NCBI GenBank assembly: GCA_014871385.1
Contig: CM026426.1
Location: 66,374,716-66,438,715, forward strand
From: Ceratodon purpureus
Taxonomy: Eukaryota > Streptophyta > Bryopsida > Pseudoditrichales > Ditrichaceae
DNA: 64,000 nt
Reading direction: 5' to 3'
Part shown: positions 1 to 11,079 of the stretch, one piece after another
Position numbering within the stretch: the first letter of the stretch is position 1
How the letters are laid out: the number at the start of each line of letters is the position of its first letter
Made by a program: the position numbers and the translations under genes
The notes under the pieces: model-generated
The model's input: only the letters and a program-made list of their open reading frames with translations
What the model was told of the DNA's origin: nothing
The model's database searches: none

Positions 1-1056
1 ATGGGCATCCCTCTTAGGTTTCGCGTAGATGACGATGGTCTTGCTACAGTCTCCTCTCTTCGCTTGAGTCTCAGATTCCATTTCCGTGAGGATTCTATCA
101 GTATAGAGGAGGAGATCTTTGATGACGTTACGGCCGAGGTTACCCACACCCTCGGGCAACCTTCAGTGAGAGATGAGAACAACATGTTGCAGTGGAGACT
201 CCTCCCTGGATCCTATAGAGTCTATGGTCTTACTGATTCTCTTATGGCTGCATCCACTGAGATCCTCACCCCCCGTCGCTCTTCTACTTGCACAATTCAG
301 ACTCCCTTACCTCGTGATGTCAAGGTCAAAGTCGAGCCTGGTACTGAAACTTCAGACGTAGAGAAACCTCCCCCTCCAACAGTCATTTCTCTCTCCTCTG
401 ATGACGAAGTCAGTCCCGTCAAGTTGGTGCCTAAGGTCGACGCAGATGCTCCTCCTTCCAATGTGTCTCCTCCATTGTCCTTAGTCACAGTTAGCATTGT
501 TCCGCTCCTTAAAGAGATTGCTAAGACGCGTGGGTCAAAAAACATATTGAAGAAGATAGACTATTCCACTATTAGACACGAGAGAGTTGAGTACTTGCCT
601 GCGAAGTTTGATGGTCCGGTTCTTTTTGAGTTGCCCCCAGCTGCTGCAGGATCCTCTAAGGTCGCCGCCAAGTCAATGCAGGGAATGGACAAACGATACG
701 ACGGACACTTGTGGACCAAGACCATCACAACAAACATCAAGAACGACTTCGGACTGTCTTTTCGTAGTTCCACCTGCGTCGGATGGCTGCGCTGCACCAA
801 CGAGGAGTGTGACTTTCTGAAGCGTGTTCGCAAGATCTTCGATGTTAACGAGACTGAGTTCGAAGGCTGTACCCTGCAAGCTTTTCTCATGGATCAGCCT
901 CCTCCATCTGAATCCACGCTGGTGTGCAAGGTATGTAAAGAACCTCCATCAGGTGTAGCTACATGCGAGGCTAAGATTTATTACGTAGTGGGCAAAGCAA
1001 ATCAGACTAGAGCTTGTATTCACCTAGGAACACATGATCATCCAGTGAAAGTTTGA
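1..1056 (+). CDS. MULE-like transposase, N-terminal part (ends at an in-frame TGA)
   Basis: The frame is open from the first base of the window, so the true start may lie upstream. The 351-residue product has a low-complexity acidic N-terminal half, then a Cys/His-rich module at about residues 260-350. Its ligands appear in CxxxxC, CKVC and a final HLGTHDHP motif, resembling the WRKY-GCM1/FLYWCH zinc fingers found at the N-terminus of plant Mutator-like transposases. The HxGxHxH ending is typical of that finger. Directly after HDHPVKV the frame meets TGA (1054-1056) and then stays open in the same frame into the DDE region, so this stop probably breaks one protein. An SUMO-interaction-like stretch, VISLSSDDE, lies near residue 130. 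Family assignment is from motif memory and is moderately sure. Confidence 0.6.
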   Translation: MGIPLRFRVDDDGLATVSSLRLSLRFHFREDSISIEEEIFDDVTAEVTHTLGQPSVRDENNMLQWRLLPGSYRVYGLTDSLMAASTEILTPRRSSTCTIQTPLPRDVKVKVEPGTETSDVEKPPPPTVISLSSDDEVSPVKLVPKVDADAPPSNVSPPLSLVTVSIVPLLKEIAKTRGSKNILKKIDYSTIRHERVEYLPAKFDGPVLFELPPAAAGSSKVAAKSMQGMDKRYDGHLWTKTITTNIKNDFGLSFRSSTCVGWLRCTNEECDFLKRVRKIFDVNETEFEGCTLQAFLMDQPPPSESTLVCKVCKEPPSGVATCEAKIYYVVGKANQTRACIHLGTHDHPVKV

Positions 1057-3652
1057 GACTACAGAGACTCTAAAGCAGAAATTAGTAGTTTAATAGAAGA
1101 GCAGGTAGAGATGAACAACAAAGCAACGAAGAGCGCCGTTGTCTTGGAGGCGAGCAAACTCCTCATCGGGAGCTACCTGCTACAGCCCGAGGATGCACCA
1201 CCGAGGAAGCTGACGATGGAGGAGCTGGTTCCTGTTCTGGATCGATGCAAAGACATGGCGTCACCAAACATCCGCAACAAAGTCGCCACCTTCAAAAAAT
1301 TCAAAAGGTACGGAATCATGGACGGTATCACCAAGCTCCGTGGTAACAGTCTCTGGGCGTATGTCCAGGAGAATAGGTTTCCTGGTCAGGGATCTATGCG
1401 TGACAAAGTCTTTCTCTTCAAGATGTCGGAGGTCGGGCCGGGAAGTGGTGTCCACTTGGTCAGCCGAATGCAAGCTGGTGGCGACTTGGAGAACGCATGG
1501 ATCATGTTCGACCATGTAAAACGCGTCAAAGACTGGTCGACCATGGCGTGCCATGTGTACGACGCCACCTACTGCCGCGTGATGACAATCGCCACTTGCA
1601 ACATGCAGTCCGAGGACACGGACGCCCAGCTCGTCTTCTGGAAAAACCTGAACCTGGTCATGGAGATCAATGGCGTTGCAGCGCCGAACTTCAAGGGGTC
1701 CATGGCGGATAACGTACAGGCGAATTGGAATGCAGTGCGAATCCTTTACGGCAATGGCAACAAGGAGGACCCAATGGAGGACCGGGAGAGGTCGTGCTTG
1801 TTCCACTGGACTCAGAACATGGTGGCGTATACGCAGAAGCACTTCCCCGAAGAACTCTGGGAACAGCACAAGAAGATGTGCACTCAGTACAAGAATGCGA
1901 CCAGCATGGCAGAGGCGGAAACTCTGTACCACGCGTTGCGAGCATGGTGGGCATCCACCGGGGTTGTTGGCGAGAGCGGGCTCATCAAACTCGATCAGTG
2001 GCTGTCATTCTGGCACCACCGCTTCCGCCAGTGGGGGGGATTCATGACCGAGGTATTCTCTCTGCACTCTGTTTTGATGTTTTTGATACTGGTTTCCTAG
2101 CCCTAACCTACAAAACTCTAATCCGTGAATCTAACGGCACCTACTGTCAAATCTGCAGAAATTCACGAAAGAAGAACTCACAGAGATGCCCACCTGTAAC
2201 CTCGCCAAAACAGTTCACAACAAGTGGCTCCAAGCTTCTGGAAACAACGGGAACAACCTCTACGTTGCTACCGTGGACGATTTCGTTCGGGCATTTCTAC
2301 AGGTTGTCAACTACTACCAGTTCCTCAAAGGTGACGTCGGCGGAACAGGACCATCCAAGAAGGAACTCAGGCTCCGGATGGCTGAACGCAACGCGAAGAA
2401 ATGGGGAAATCCTACAGTGCTCGATAAGCCCATGCTCGATATGCCAGGCGCCGATGAGTTCTGCACCCGTCAGCCTATCATGCCTGGAGCGGAAGTCTTC
2501 GGTTCACAGAAGCGAAAAGCCGACGTCCCCATCGGAGCTGACGAGGAGTCTCATCGCCCGGACAAGACAAACTTCTCACGCCCAAGAGGCCCAAGACGTG
2601 CCGTCAGGGCTCGTCCTATGCAGATGCCCGTGATTGTGGAAGACGACTCCGAACACGACACCGAGGTACAATGTACCCAACCTCCTGCCCAGGAAGTTGA
2701 TTCCCCTTTACCTTCACCTGTGAACAAGGGCGGCATTCGCCATGTCAACGCGGTTGAAGAAACCAAGGTCGACGTGAAGGAGTGGCACATTTCCAGACTT
2801 CACAAACTTTCTGCAAAGTGCTGCTGGGCCCAAAGAGCTGAAACGAAGAAGAAGTGCACTGAGAGAATCGTCAGGGGGCCCCTTTGCACAGCTGCACCGA
2901 CCTACACTGGGCTGTGGACTAACTATCGCAGGAACACAGTCGAGAAGACAGAGTTCTTCTTCTGCTCCGACGATATTGAGCGCTGCGTGAATGGCTCTAA
3001 GCGCAAGTGGGTAGCGCACTACTCAAAGGACCAGGAATTCCCCTCCATTCCAGAGGTCTGGCCAGTGAAACTAGGTACTAACCTAAAACTGACTGAGATT
3101 CTTGCCCTCGAAGCAGCAGGCTTTCAACTTCCGCCTAAAAAGCCGGTCTCCCCAAGACGCCTCTTCTCCTCTGCCCCGCCCCCTGCAAATCTCAACTCGG
3201 TGCCAGTCCCTGCAGACGCTGACCGCTACCCAGGCAAGAGAGACGGCAAGATGGTGAAGCGCACTGCCACTCGTCCCAATCCGGCGCAGCGACTATCCAT
3301 GGGCTCCTCCGAGTCTCTCAAAGCGCGCCTCCGTTCCGTCACCATGATACCTGAGCCAGGCCACGGTTGCATCATTGGGCTGGATTCGGGCGTCGCTCCA
3401 CACATCACACGTTACCAGATTACCATCAGTTCTTACCCTGGTTGCACTTGCCCAGCATTCAAGAAGACGATGACTACGTTCCGAGGCAGGACTCAGTTCA
3501 CGTATTGTAAGCACCTTTACTACATACTCTTGAAGGTCTGCAACCGTGATTCCGAGGCCGAGCTTTTCATCCATGCGCCTACCTTTAGCTTCAACGAGGT
3601 GAAGCTTCTCCTAGAGAGTGGAATCTTGTGTCACCCCTTGGCGAAGAAGTAG
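1057..3652 (+). CDS. MULE-like transposase, DDE and SWIM zinc-finger part (one intron)
   Basis: This continues the upstream frame after the TGA. A start within it would be the ATG at 1111, and the 54 bases before that are also open. Residues counted from that ATG give HVYDATYC (D151, codon at 1561) and KGSMADNVQANW (D200), fitting the first two acidic residues of a MULE DDE core, followed by CLFHW. Exon 1 ends at 2052 (codon GAG). After a 106-bp GT-AG intron, exon 2 begins at 2159 and runs to TAG at 3652. Near its C-terminus CTCPAF followed by YCKH forms a SWIM zinc finger (CxC...CxH), a standard domain of MULE transposases. A basic and acidic linker with VIVEDDSEHD precedes it. The function would be DNA cut-and-paste in the nucleus. 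Terminal repeats of this element were not found. Confidence 0.65.
2053..2158 (+). other. Intron of the MULE-like transposase gene
   Basis: The exon-1 frame runs into a stop at 2098-2100, while a second open frame starts downstream in another frame. A GTATTC donor at 2053 and a CTGCAG acceptor ending at 2158 join the two in phase 0: GAG at 2050-2052 to AAA at 2159. The join reads FMTE followed by KFTKEELTE with no stop. Confidence 0.75.
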
Positions 3653-3906
3653 GTAGCCCTCCTACTTTAGAACTGCCATTTCCACAATGGCCATTTGTCG
3701 CGTAGTGAATGATTTTAGTAATATACCATGTACTAAGTCAGCTATTCAGAAGCTGTATTGACTTTTTCATTATATTAAAGGCTTTGTCGTTCACATTGAT
3801 TGCATTCTATTTCAATACTTTCTATCTTGAAGAAGTGCACTATATACCTCGTATCCTCTGACATGTACCCTTTATTACAGCAAACATATACTTGTTATTA
3901 GATGTC

Positions 3907-4359
3907 CTAATCTTCGAACCTAACACGTTTAGGGTTGCCCACTACACTATCAGCATGATTGCAAACCTCTGACTGTACTACATGACAAACTACATTCGCG
4001 TTCACTTTCGTTCCCACACTTGCGAAGTGTCCTTGGTATGAACGTTTCAGCAATGGCCCACCTCCCCGCCTCCGATTCACTGATTCCCTCGAATAGGTTC
4101 CCCTTGGGATCTTTCCAACCTTGGAGTATGCATGAGTTTGCGAAGGCACATCTGCGTTCTCCTCCAGCACTCTGATATCATCCGAATTTTCTGAACGTGG
4201 AGGGTCAGCTCTTACATCCGGTTGTACGTCAACATCCGTTGTCAAAGGACGCCCTTGGCTGTTCGCCATCACCTCTTCTTCGTCCTCGACCTCAACATAT
4301 GGTTGAAATGGACAAACATCGTCAGCAAGTGATACAACAATATCTCTAACGTCTTCCAT
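3907..4359 (-). CDS. Hypothetical 150-residue protein
   Basis: An ATG-to-stop ORF on the minus strand, convergent with the MULE-like gene and about 250 bp from its stop. The N-terminal third is acidic (VEVEDEEEV) and the C-terminal half is basic (RRRGGG, KRSYQG, PKRVRFED). No family is recognised. Its position suggests it may be an accessory ORF of the same mobile element or a 3' exon of a neighbouring gene, but the sequence does not decide this. The 254 bases between it and 3652 hold only a likely polyadenylation region (ATTAAA near 3772). Confidence 0.35.
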   Translation of the reverse strand: MEDVRDIVVSLADDVCPFQPYVEVEDEEEVMANSQGRPLTTDVDVQPDVRADPPRSENSDDIRVLEENADVPSQTHAYSKVGKIPRGTYSRESVNRRRGGGPLLKRSYQGHFASVGTKVNANVVCHVVQSEVCNHADSVVGNPKRVRFED

Positions 4360-4554
4360 AACTGCTGTCCCGCACTACGGAAAAGAGCTTCACAAAACAC
4401 CAACAGAAAAGAGGAAGAGACAAACAATAATCCCACCTTAAATATCCGTGAAGATGATGCTTGGCGCCCTTGAAAATCGGCTTCTCATTGATTCGAAAGT
4501 TGTCGTCCTAAAATGAATGAAAAAGGATGAGGGTTGAGCAGAAGTCATTTAGCA

Positions 4555-4835
4555 TTTAAATTATTTTTTTTTAAAAAAAAAAATGAAATTATAAAAGCAA
4601 AAAAAAAAAAAAAAAAAAACATTCAGAAAAAATGAAATTAGAAAAATAAATCTAAACAGAAGGAAAAATAAATATTAAGGTTGAAAAAAGTATGAAGGCG
4701 ATTGAAAAAATAAAAGAGAAAATAAAATGAAAGAGAATTAAAGGAAAGGACTCTTTTGACCCCTTTAACAAGATAGATAGAATAATGGAAGTTAATATAA
4801 AAAATAAAAGAAATAAAAAAGTTGTAAGGCATGTA
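4555..4835. repeat. A-rich low-complexity stretch with a poly(A) run
   Basis: Strongly A-rich on the plus strand with almost no C, including an uninterrupted run of about 21 A at 4599-4619. The rest of 4360-5143 contains no coding signal that I can support. The run could be a retroposon tail, but no target duplication was found around it. Confidence 0.6.
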
Positions 4836-5143
4836 GACTATGGCGAATGAATTCTAGCAATGTTAAGAAAATGTTAGGAAATTAAATGTTACTTGATTCC
4901 TCTTAAGAGTTTCAATACCAATACATTTTAAGTAGTAATTTGCATATAAATTTGAGGAGATAAGGGGAATCAATGTATGCCTGAACTAGTTAGAAGGAGC
5001 TGGAGCATAGTAATTGGTGCACGCTAAAAAATTAATCACCAAGAAAAGAGAAAACAAACTACAAATTCAATGGAAATACTGTAATTAATCCACGGTTATA
5101 GGGTCAATAAAATTACTAAAATTAGTAACTTTCCAAAAATATA

Positions 5144-5976
5144 CTAGGAATATTCGAATCTTCTAATTTTATAATTTATTTTTAGTAAAAAAAGTTCTAT
5201 TTTAAGGATCTGTCCCCCATTCTGTGCTCTCCGCTCTCCAAATCTGCGCTCACCGCTCTCCGCTCTGCGCTCTCCGCTCACGTACAAGCTACGTCCCCGC
5301 ATAGGAGAGTCCAGTGGTTCCTTCTCTCCCAGTTCTCGACATGCCTCGAACGTGTGCTGGCCCCCAATTATGTACCAGTGGATTTTCTCATCTTCATACC
5401 AAGATATCTCCTTAAATGTGCCGTCATCCTGTGGTAAATAATACTTGATTGTCAGGGGTGGCATGGGACTAAGAATTGCTTCCTTGCCTTTAAGCCTAAT
5501 AATCTCGCCCGTCTCTGGATCCTTTATTCTGGGGTCACCACTCAAAGGAAGGCAGTACAGCTCGGGCTTCTTCCGGATTGCTCCAAGTCCTTTGTAGAAA
5601 AGACTTATCTGATCTTGCCTCTTCCTGAATATCGCTCTATACTTAAATTTGTCGGGAGCTATGTGTATTCTGTCATATGGAATCTGCGAAGGAAGGGCAC
5701 GTTGCTTGTTGGGGAAGCAGTGCCCAAGTCCCTCCTTTAACGTCTGGTACATAGCAAGGACGTCGGTGTCCTTTGTTTTGGAAGTGAGATTGTTTGCGAG
5801 CATGAGAGCTTCCGCCACAGTCTGCTTTTTCTCTTCCCTCTTCCCACCTTTCTTCTGTCTCCCACCCTCGCCCTCAGCAGCCGCTGCCTTTCCATTCTTC
5901 TTTCTCGATGACTCCCCTGTCGCCTGTGTCTCTCCGGTCTCGGGGGTGACTGTACTAGTGCCCACTTCTACAACAG
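5144..5976 (-). pseudogene. Coding fragment with a ParB-like GGQHT motif, joined to LINE sequence
   Basis: From 5976 downward on the minus strand an open frame encodes a Thr/Gly and Lys/Glu-rich segment (RKKNGKAAAAEGEGG, then GKREEKK), probably nuclear. It then has a well-formed globular stretch ending in WYIIGGQHTFEACRELGEKE. The GGQHTxEA signature resembles the GxHRxxAxxxL box of ParB/sulfiredoxin-like domains. After about residue 270 the frame runs into a simple repeat and loses protein character. The upstream edge lies at an acceptor-like TTGTAG exactly where the LINE RNase H homology stops. Whether this is an exon captured by, or inserted into, the LINE copy is unresolved. No full-length gene is visible. 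Confidence 0.45.
5217..5282. repeat. Short imperfect tandem repeat (GCTCTCCGCTCTGC-like units)
   Basis: Several imperfect 7-15-bp units built on CTCTCCGCTC follow each other. On the minus strand they are read as SGERRAESGERRFGERRAQ, which looks like translated repeat rather than protein. Confidence 0.6.
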
Positions 5977-8900
5977 ACAATCTGGAAATATATATGCTGG
6001 TTCGTTGGAAAATTGTGTGTTGATAATTCTTAGTGTTTTGTGTATTGCCATCATTTCTGCACGTAGTATATTTTGGTGTCCGTGGAGTCTTTTGGGGATA
6101 TTGAGGCCTTTGGGGCTGTAAATACCGTATCCAGCTCTTTCTCTCAGCCATTTACCGTCGCCAATTTCTTTTGGGGGTTTAAATGATCCATCTGTGTAGT
6201 AACTGAATTGGGGGTGGAATTTTAGTGGTAGATTTGTTTGGTAATTCGATAGTTGTGGGATAGGTGTTGAGTTATTTGCGGGGGTGTTTGGATAGTCTAA
6301 TTTGGACCATTTTTTATTGGGATTAACATGGGTATTTAAAGGAGTCGGTGATGCAATTTGTGTGTGAATTTGTAATATTTGGAGATTGTCAATTGTGTGA
6401 ACGAGTTGATTCATTTGCTCGTGAGTACCTATGTTGTTGTTTTGGTGGTGGGTACTGAGTATTTGGAGCGTAGAAAGTTCTTTTCTTTTGAGTTAAAGTT
6501 TGGGGGGAATTGTTGGCTTCTCATATATAATGGTGTTTGCGGCAAAATGGTCAATAATGTGTGTGTCCGGGAATGGGTCGGTGTAAGGGTTAAAGTTTTG
6601 GTACTTGTTAGTAACGGGAGAGATGAGTATAGTGATAGTGTTTGGGTCATTTTTTGCCGCCAGGCGGGCCCAATGAATGGCTTGTTGTAAGTCGGTTTCA
6701 TTGTGGAGGTGAGCATAGCCAATTCCTTTCCATTTATGATCAAATGCTTTCCCTAGGAAACCAAATATTATATCTCGTGGAAATGGTGAGTAAAATTGGG
6801 TAAATTGTGTAGGGCATGTAACTGGTGATGAAAAGTAAGATTGGTGGATGTTGAATGTTGCTATTAGTAAGTCTAGTATTTCGGTTGGTATTGTATATTG
6901 AGCACATTTAAGTGGATCATTTTTTGGAATACGATATTTATATCTTTGATATAGCCACACAATTTCAGTTTCAAATGATTGGCTGGATGGCTCAAGGCTG
7001 TGTGGGGTATTTTTTGCATATTGATACTGTCTCCATAGCCATAGTAGTCTAGTTTTCAAGATAGTGATGAGGTGTCGGCCATTATCTTCGTATACATATG
7101 CGACGTCATGTTGTGTTTGGATAATGTTCAAGCCCGTTTCGATGTCATTTTCTGGATTGCATTCATTAATAGAGACATGTGCTCGTGGAATAATTGTGGC
7201 CGGAGTAACGTATCTTGTATCTTTTTGTTGTTCTTTGGAGAAGCGTTTTTTGATGATATTTAAAAAGTATTTATGTTGTTGTTTAGTGTAGTATTGGGTA
7301 AGTAATTCAGTATTGTGGAGACAAGTGTTGGTATCACTCCAAGGAAAAAGTTTGCTTTGACTACGCCATTTGTTGTATGTGTTATTATTTGGCGTGGTCC
7401 ATTGGCATAAATATGTTGTATCTTTATAGTTTATTCCATTTGGCTCTTTGATTTTACGTTGTTTGTGGTCTAGTATTGTGTGTATTGGGAATTGTCTTGG
7501 ATATTTAAGCATATTGTTGGAAGGAGGAGGAAGTTCGGGAATAAGAGGGTTGGGAGGGTGTATTGGGGGGATCAGTTGTTGCGGTTGGATGTTGTGGTTT
7601 AATAATATGTAATCATTTTTTAGAGTTCTTGGGGGGAAGTGGAATCAGCATGGTATTTGACATCTTTGATGGCAAGAGGGTTTACAGAATAATTGAGTAG
7701 CAATATTTAGCACACTTTTGATGAGTTTTGTAGGGTTAGAGTGGTATATTTTAAAGTCGTGTGGATTCATTAGGGTGATACCGTTAGGCATGGTTATTTG
7801 TTCTGATTTTATTATATTATGTAATAGTAGTTTTTGAGGTAGTTTGAGAGAAGTTTTGGGATTTAGGCCATTTAGGTATTGTGCTTCTTGCATCCATGCG
7901 GTTTCGAGTGGGGATGGGTTTAATAGAAAAGTTTCTATTGTGCTTTTAAGGTGGATTCCAGCTTCATGTTTAAGTAAAAACAATGTTCTAGTGATAGGGG
8001 ATCTCACACAATCTTGGTATTTGATGCGGTCTATTTCTTCGGAGCCTCCAAATTTTGCAAGTATGAAATGTATCAAGCCAAAGTATATTTTACCGAGTCT
8101 ACCTTTATCATTGAGGGCATTTTGTAATTGCTCTCCAATACATCAAAGATAGGCATTTTTTAATGAAAAGGCTTCCATTCCGAATAGATCATGTGGGAGT
8201 TCTATAGCAATATTAGATGTACTTTTTGGTAATCCACATATTGTTTTGTGGAGTGCTATGATTTTTTTGTCAAGTTTTCTAATGGCCGGCATAGAATATG
8301 GTACTGCGTAGAAGCTGTATGCAATACCGGCACGTATGACTGTATCGGCCATATTGATTTTTTGTTTCATAATGGCTGGGCAAGCCACTAAGGCTTGGCA
8401 TTGTTTGATGACTTTAGCCGTGGTGGTGTTTATTTGTGTTTTCCATTTAAGTGATGGTGCAAGGTTTATTGCAAGGTATGTATATAGATCATGTTGGTTC
8501 AAAACTGGTATTGGTTGGTTTCTGTAGTTTGTATTGGTGGCTTGGATCTATGCTTTGAATGCTATGGGGTTCATTTTTGATTAATTTGAGCATCCGGTCA
8601 CTCCACATTTAGGTATACCAAGGTCCATTCCAGCCCATTCGCAGAATTTGTCTAATTTATTTAGTTGTATTTGTAGTGATGCTAATTTGTTAGCAATAGC
8701 TGCTAAATCATCAGCATATGCTGCATATGAGATTGTAACTTTGGATGTACCAAAGGTGTATCCATTGTCACCTTGTTGTAACCATCTAAGAAGTGGTTCT
8801 AAGAATATTATAAATAAATGTAGACGAAGAGTATCTCCTTGTATTGTTCCTCTTTGGATGAGAATAGGTAGAGTTTTACCAAAGTATTCTCTAGAAAATA

Positions 8901-10195
8901 TAGTAGAGGATTGTGAGTATATATTTCCTATGAGGTTTATAGCATCGGTTGGAAATCCAAGATCTTTCATTATGGCTAAGAGTCTCGCATAGTCAATGGA
9001 GCCAAAAGCATTTTTGAAGTCAATGTAGAGAATATATATATCATGATTTGTAAATCTTGCATCTTCTAAGGGTGCAATGAGTAGTTGGAGTTGTCTGGAT
9101 GTTCCTCTTTCTGCTCAGAATCCTTCTTGGTTGTCATGCAAAATTTGATGTCTTTCACCGTAAGTGGAGAGGATAGAGGTCAATGTGCTAGTTTAGAGTT
9201 TGTATATGGTGTTCGCTAAAGCGATAGGCCTATGGTTTGTAAGCTGTGATGGATTGCCTTTTTTATATATTAAGATAGTTAGACTAGTTTTCCGTGTTGC
9301 AGGTATTTGTTTTTGTTTGTAGCAGTGTTTAAAAAATAGAAATAGTAGTTTGTGGAATCGTGGGGGCATATTTTTCATAATAGAGTTAGGTATTTTGTCT
9401 GGGCCTGGGGCTTTGTTATTTCTTAGGTTTTTGAGGCATAAATTGTAAGTTTCTTGGTCAAAATATGTGTGTAGGGGGATTTGTGGTTCTCCGCGTTGAT
9501 CAATTGTGAATCCGTCTAAGTCATGCCATGGATATTGTCTAACACCGCATGTGCATTGTGGAGGGTGTGTAGTTTGATAGTGACATGTGAGGATTGTTGG
9601 CCGATTACAAATAGATTGTTGGATGTATATTTCTTGAAAAATATCTTCCAAACTAGTTAAGATGTTATTTTGTTTATCCATTATAGAGTCAAGAGGTGAA
9701 GTTTCAGAGTTTTTGAAGACTTTTCTATTTACTTCTTTGGGGCTTTTTTCATACAGTTGTCAATATTTTGATACGGCTTTGCGGATGCAATCTTTGGTGT
9801 ATTTTGTGGTTATTTTCCTGGCTTCTTTGTTAGCAATTTTTGTGATATTAGCTATGACATCAATCCATTCGTTCGGTATAGAGTCCGTTACTGGTGGATC
9901 TGGAATTTGTACGTATTTGTGGCTACGTATTTCGTTCAATATGGGGTGTGTTTGCCATTGTGGGTTGTTTTTTGCAATGTATATAGTTTTTCTGATAAGA
10001 TGATATGTAGCAAGATGTTTTTTCCATTCTTTGGCTAGTTTTTAAGGTAAAAAGCCGCCTTGTTGCTTTGTTCTATTTGTGAGTTGTGGTAGTGGGGTTG
10101 CGTTACAGGTTTTTTCAATGGTTTCTCAGATTTTTTCTACGATTTTGTCTAAGGATGCGCAAGCTTCTTGCCATAAAGCGGGGGTAAGATGGTCA
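5977..10195 (-). mobile_element. Decayed Dualen-type LINE copy (partial ORF2)
   Basis: Read on the minus strand from 10195 down, the translation in shifting frames matches the ORF2 of the neighbouring full-length element (11876-18718), residues about 470 to 1875. Landmarks in order are QQGGFLP near 10050, YPWHDLDGF and NKAPGPDKIPN (9681-9193), IQRGTIQGDTL and AAYADDLAA in the reverse transcriptase (8970-8581), INECNPENDI, YFSSPVTCP and FGFLG in the PCIF1-like domain (7512-6493), and YTDGSF, ILRAEMMAIH and YIFPD of RNase H (6414-5977). Frameshifts and stops make it non-functional. The restriction-like endonuclease and everything 3' of RNase H are missing and replaced by unrelated coding sequence. 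Protein similarity to the second copy is only moderate, so the two are related lineages rather than recent duplicates. Confidence 0.85.
6493..7512 (-). pseudogene. PCIF1-like domain segment of the decayed LINE ORF2
   Basis: The longest open stretch of the decayed copy (339 codons). It contains ISINECNPEND, then SYFSSPVTC, PRDIIFGFLG and GYAHLHN, in the same order and spacing as in the intact element. These resemble the PCIF1-type cap-adenosine methyltransferase region, with AHLH at the place where PCIF1 has its NPPF catalytic motif. It lies between the reverse transcriptase and RNase H regions of the same element. The resemblance to PCIF1 is from memory of the family and needs a profile search. 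Confidence 0.55.
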
Positions 10196-10890
10196 TTATT
10201 GGAAGAACGTCCAGGCCTAGACAAAAATACTGCCGCAAAGGAATACTATTGCAAGAACGTCGAGGCCCCACTCAACATTTTGCTTGGGGAAGGAGAAGTT
10301 CTATTTTGAGAGCCTTCCCATCAATAACATCAAAAATCCGTGTTACGTGTAATCAAGAACGACCGTTTTGCTAGCAGTGAGAAGAGCAGAGGTTAGATGT
10401 TGCATCACCGTTTTGTAAGAAGATGGGAAAACCATGCAAACAACATGATTTCTAGTAATTGCCATCATATATAATGGACATTTATACCTCTTTCTTCTCC
10501 ATATTTTGACATTGTCAAATGCTGAATCTTACTGAACCTACTGTTGCACTTACAATTTTGCGTGTGAATATAAAACTAAAACCAAGTAGGTTCAACTTGT
10601 ACATGAGGAAGTCATTAAAACAAAACACTGGTTTTTAAAAAATTGAAAATTAAAAAATTAAAAAAAATTGAAATTGATAAGGGAAGTACACCCAGAGCAC
10701 ATTGAAGGCCATCTAGGATGAGAATGGTGGGACCGGAATGACCTAGGACATTTACGGAAAATGTGATTTCAATAGATAGAGGCATGGGACAAAACAAGGT
10801 CTGCAAATTGCCCTGCAACTGGATACAAATGTAAAAAGCATAGAAACAAAAATCTACACGACATAACAATACTTTTTAGTGAAGATGAAC
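10196..10890. other. Intergenic segment, no gene recognised
   Basis: No supported coding sequence or RNA gene. An A/T-rich patch near 10630-10675 is low complexity. The upstream edge marks the truncation point of the decayed LINE. Confidence 0.4.
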
Positions 10891-10903
10891 ATGGTCAGTG
10901 AAT

Positions 10904-11079
10904 GATCCATTCTCCTCAGCGGCGACTTACTCCTGCTCTCACTATGACTCTGAGGCCCCTCATTTGGGGCCTAGATTGATGTACTTTGCTTTTTCCTCCC
11001 CCGGTTTTTGCTGGACAAGGGGTTTTTTTTGCACTAATTGATGGTCACCATTTTGCCAAAAAAATAAAAAAATAAAAAA
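10904..11079 (+). mobile_element. Short non-LTR retroposed insertion (SINE or 5'-truncated LINE)
   Basis: A 176-bp segment ends in an A-rich tail (CCAAAAAAATAAAAAAATAA pattern) and is flanked on both sides by the 13-bp direct repeat ATGGTCAGTGAAT (10891-10903 and 11080-11092). That is the hallmark of target-primed reverse transcription. The part before the tail (GCTGGACAAGG, then CACTAATTGATGGTC) resembles plant LINE 3' ends, so a 5'-truncated LINE is a little more likely than a SINE. No coding capacity. 11093-11734 beyond it holds no feature that I recognise. Confidence 0.75.

Noticed and set aside
3700..4380. CACTAC/GTAGTG motifs as possible ends of another CACTA element
   Set aside because: Motifs at 3705, 3950 and 4374, and similar ones at 27894 and 47749, have no matching inverted partner beyond 6-7 bases and no target duplication.
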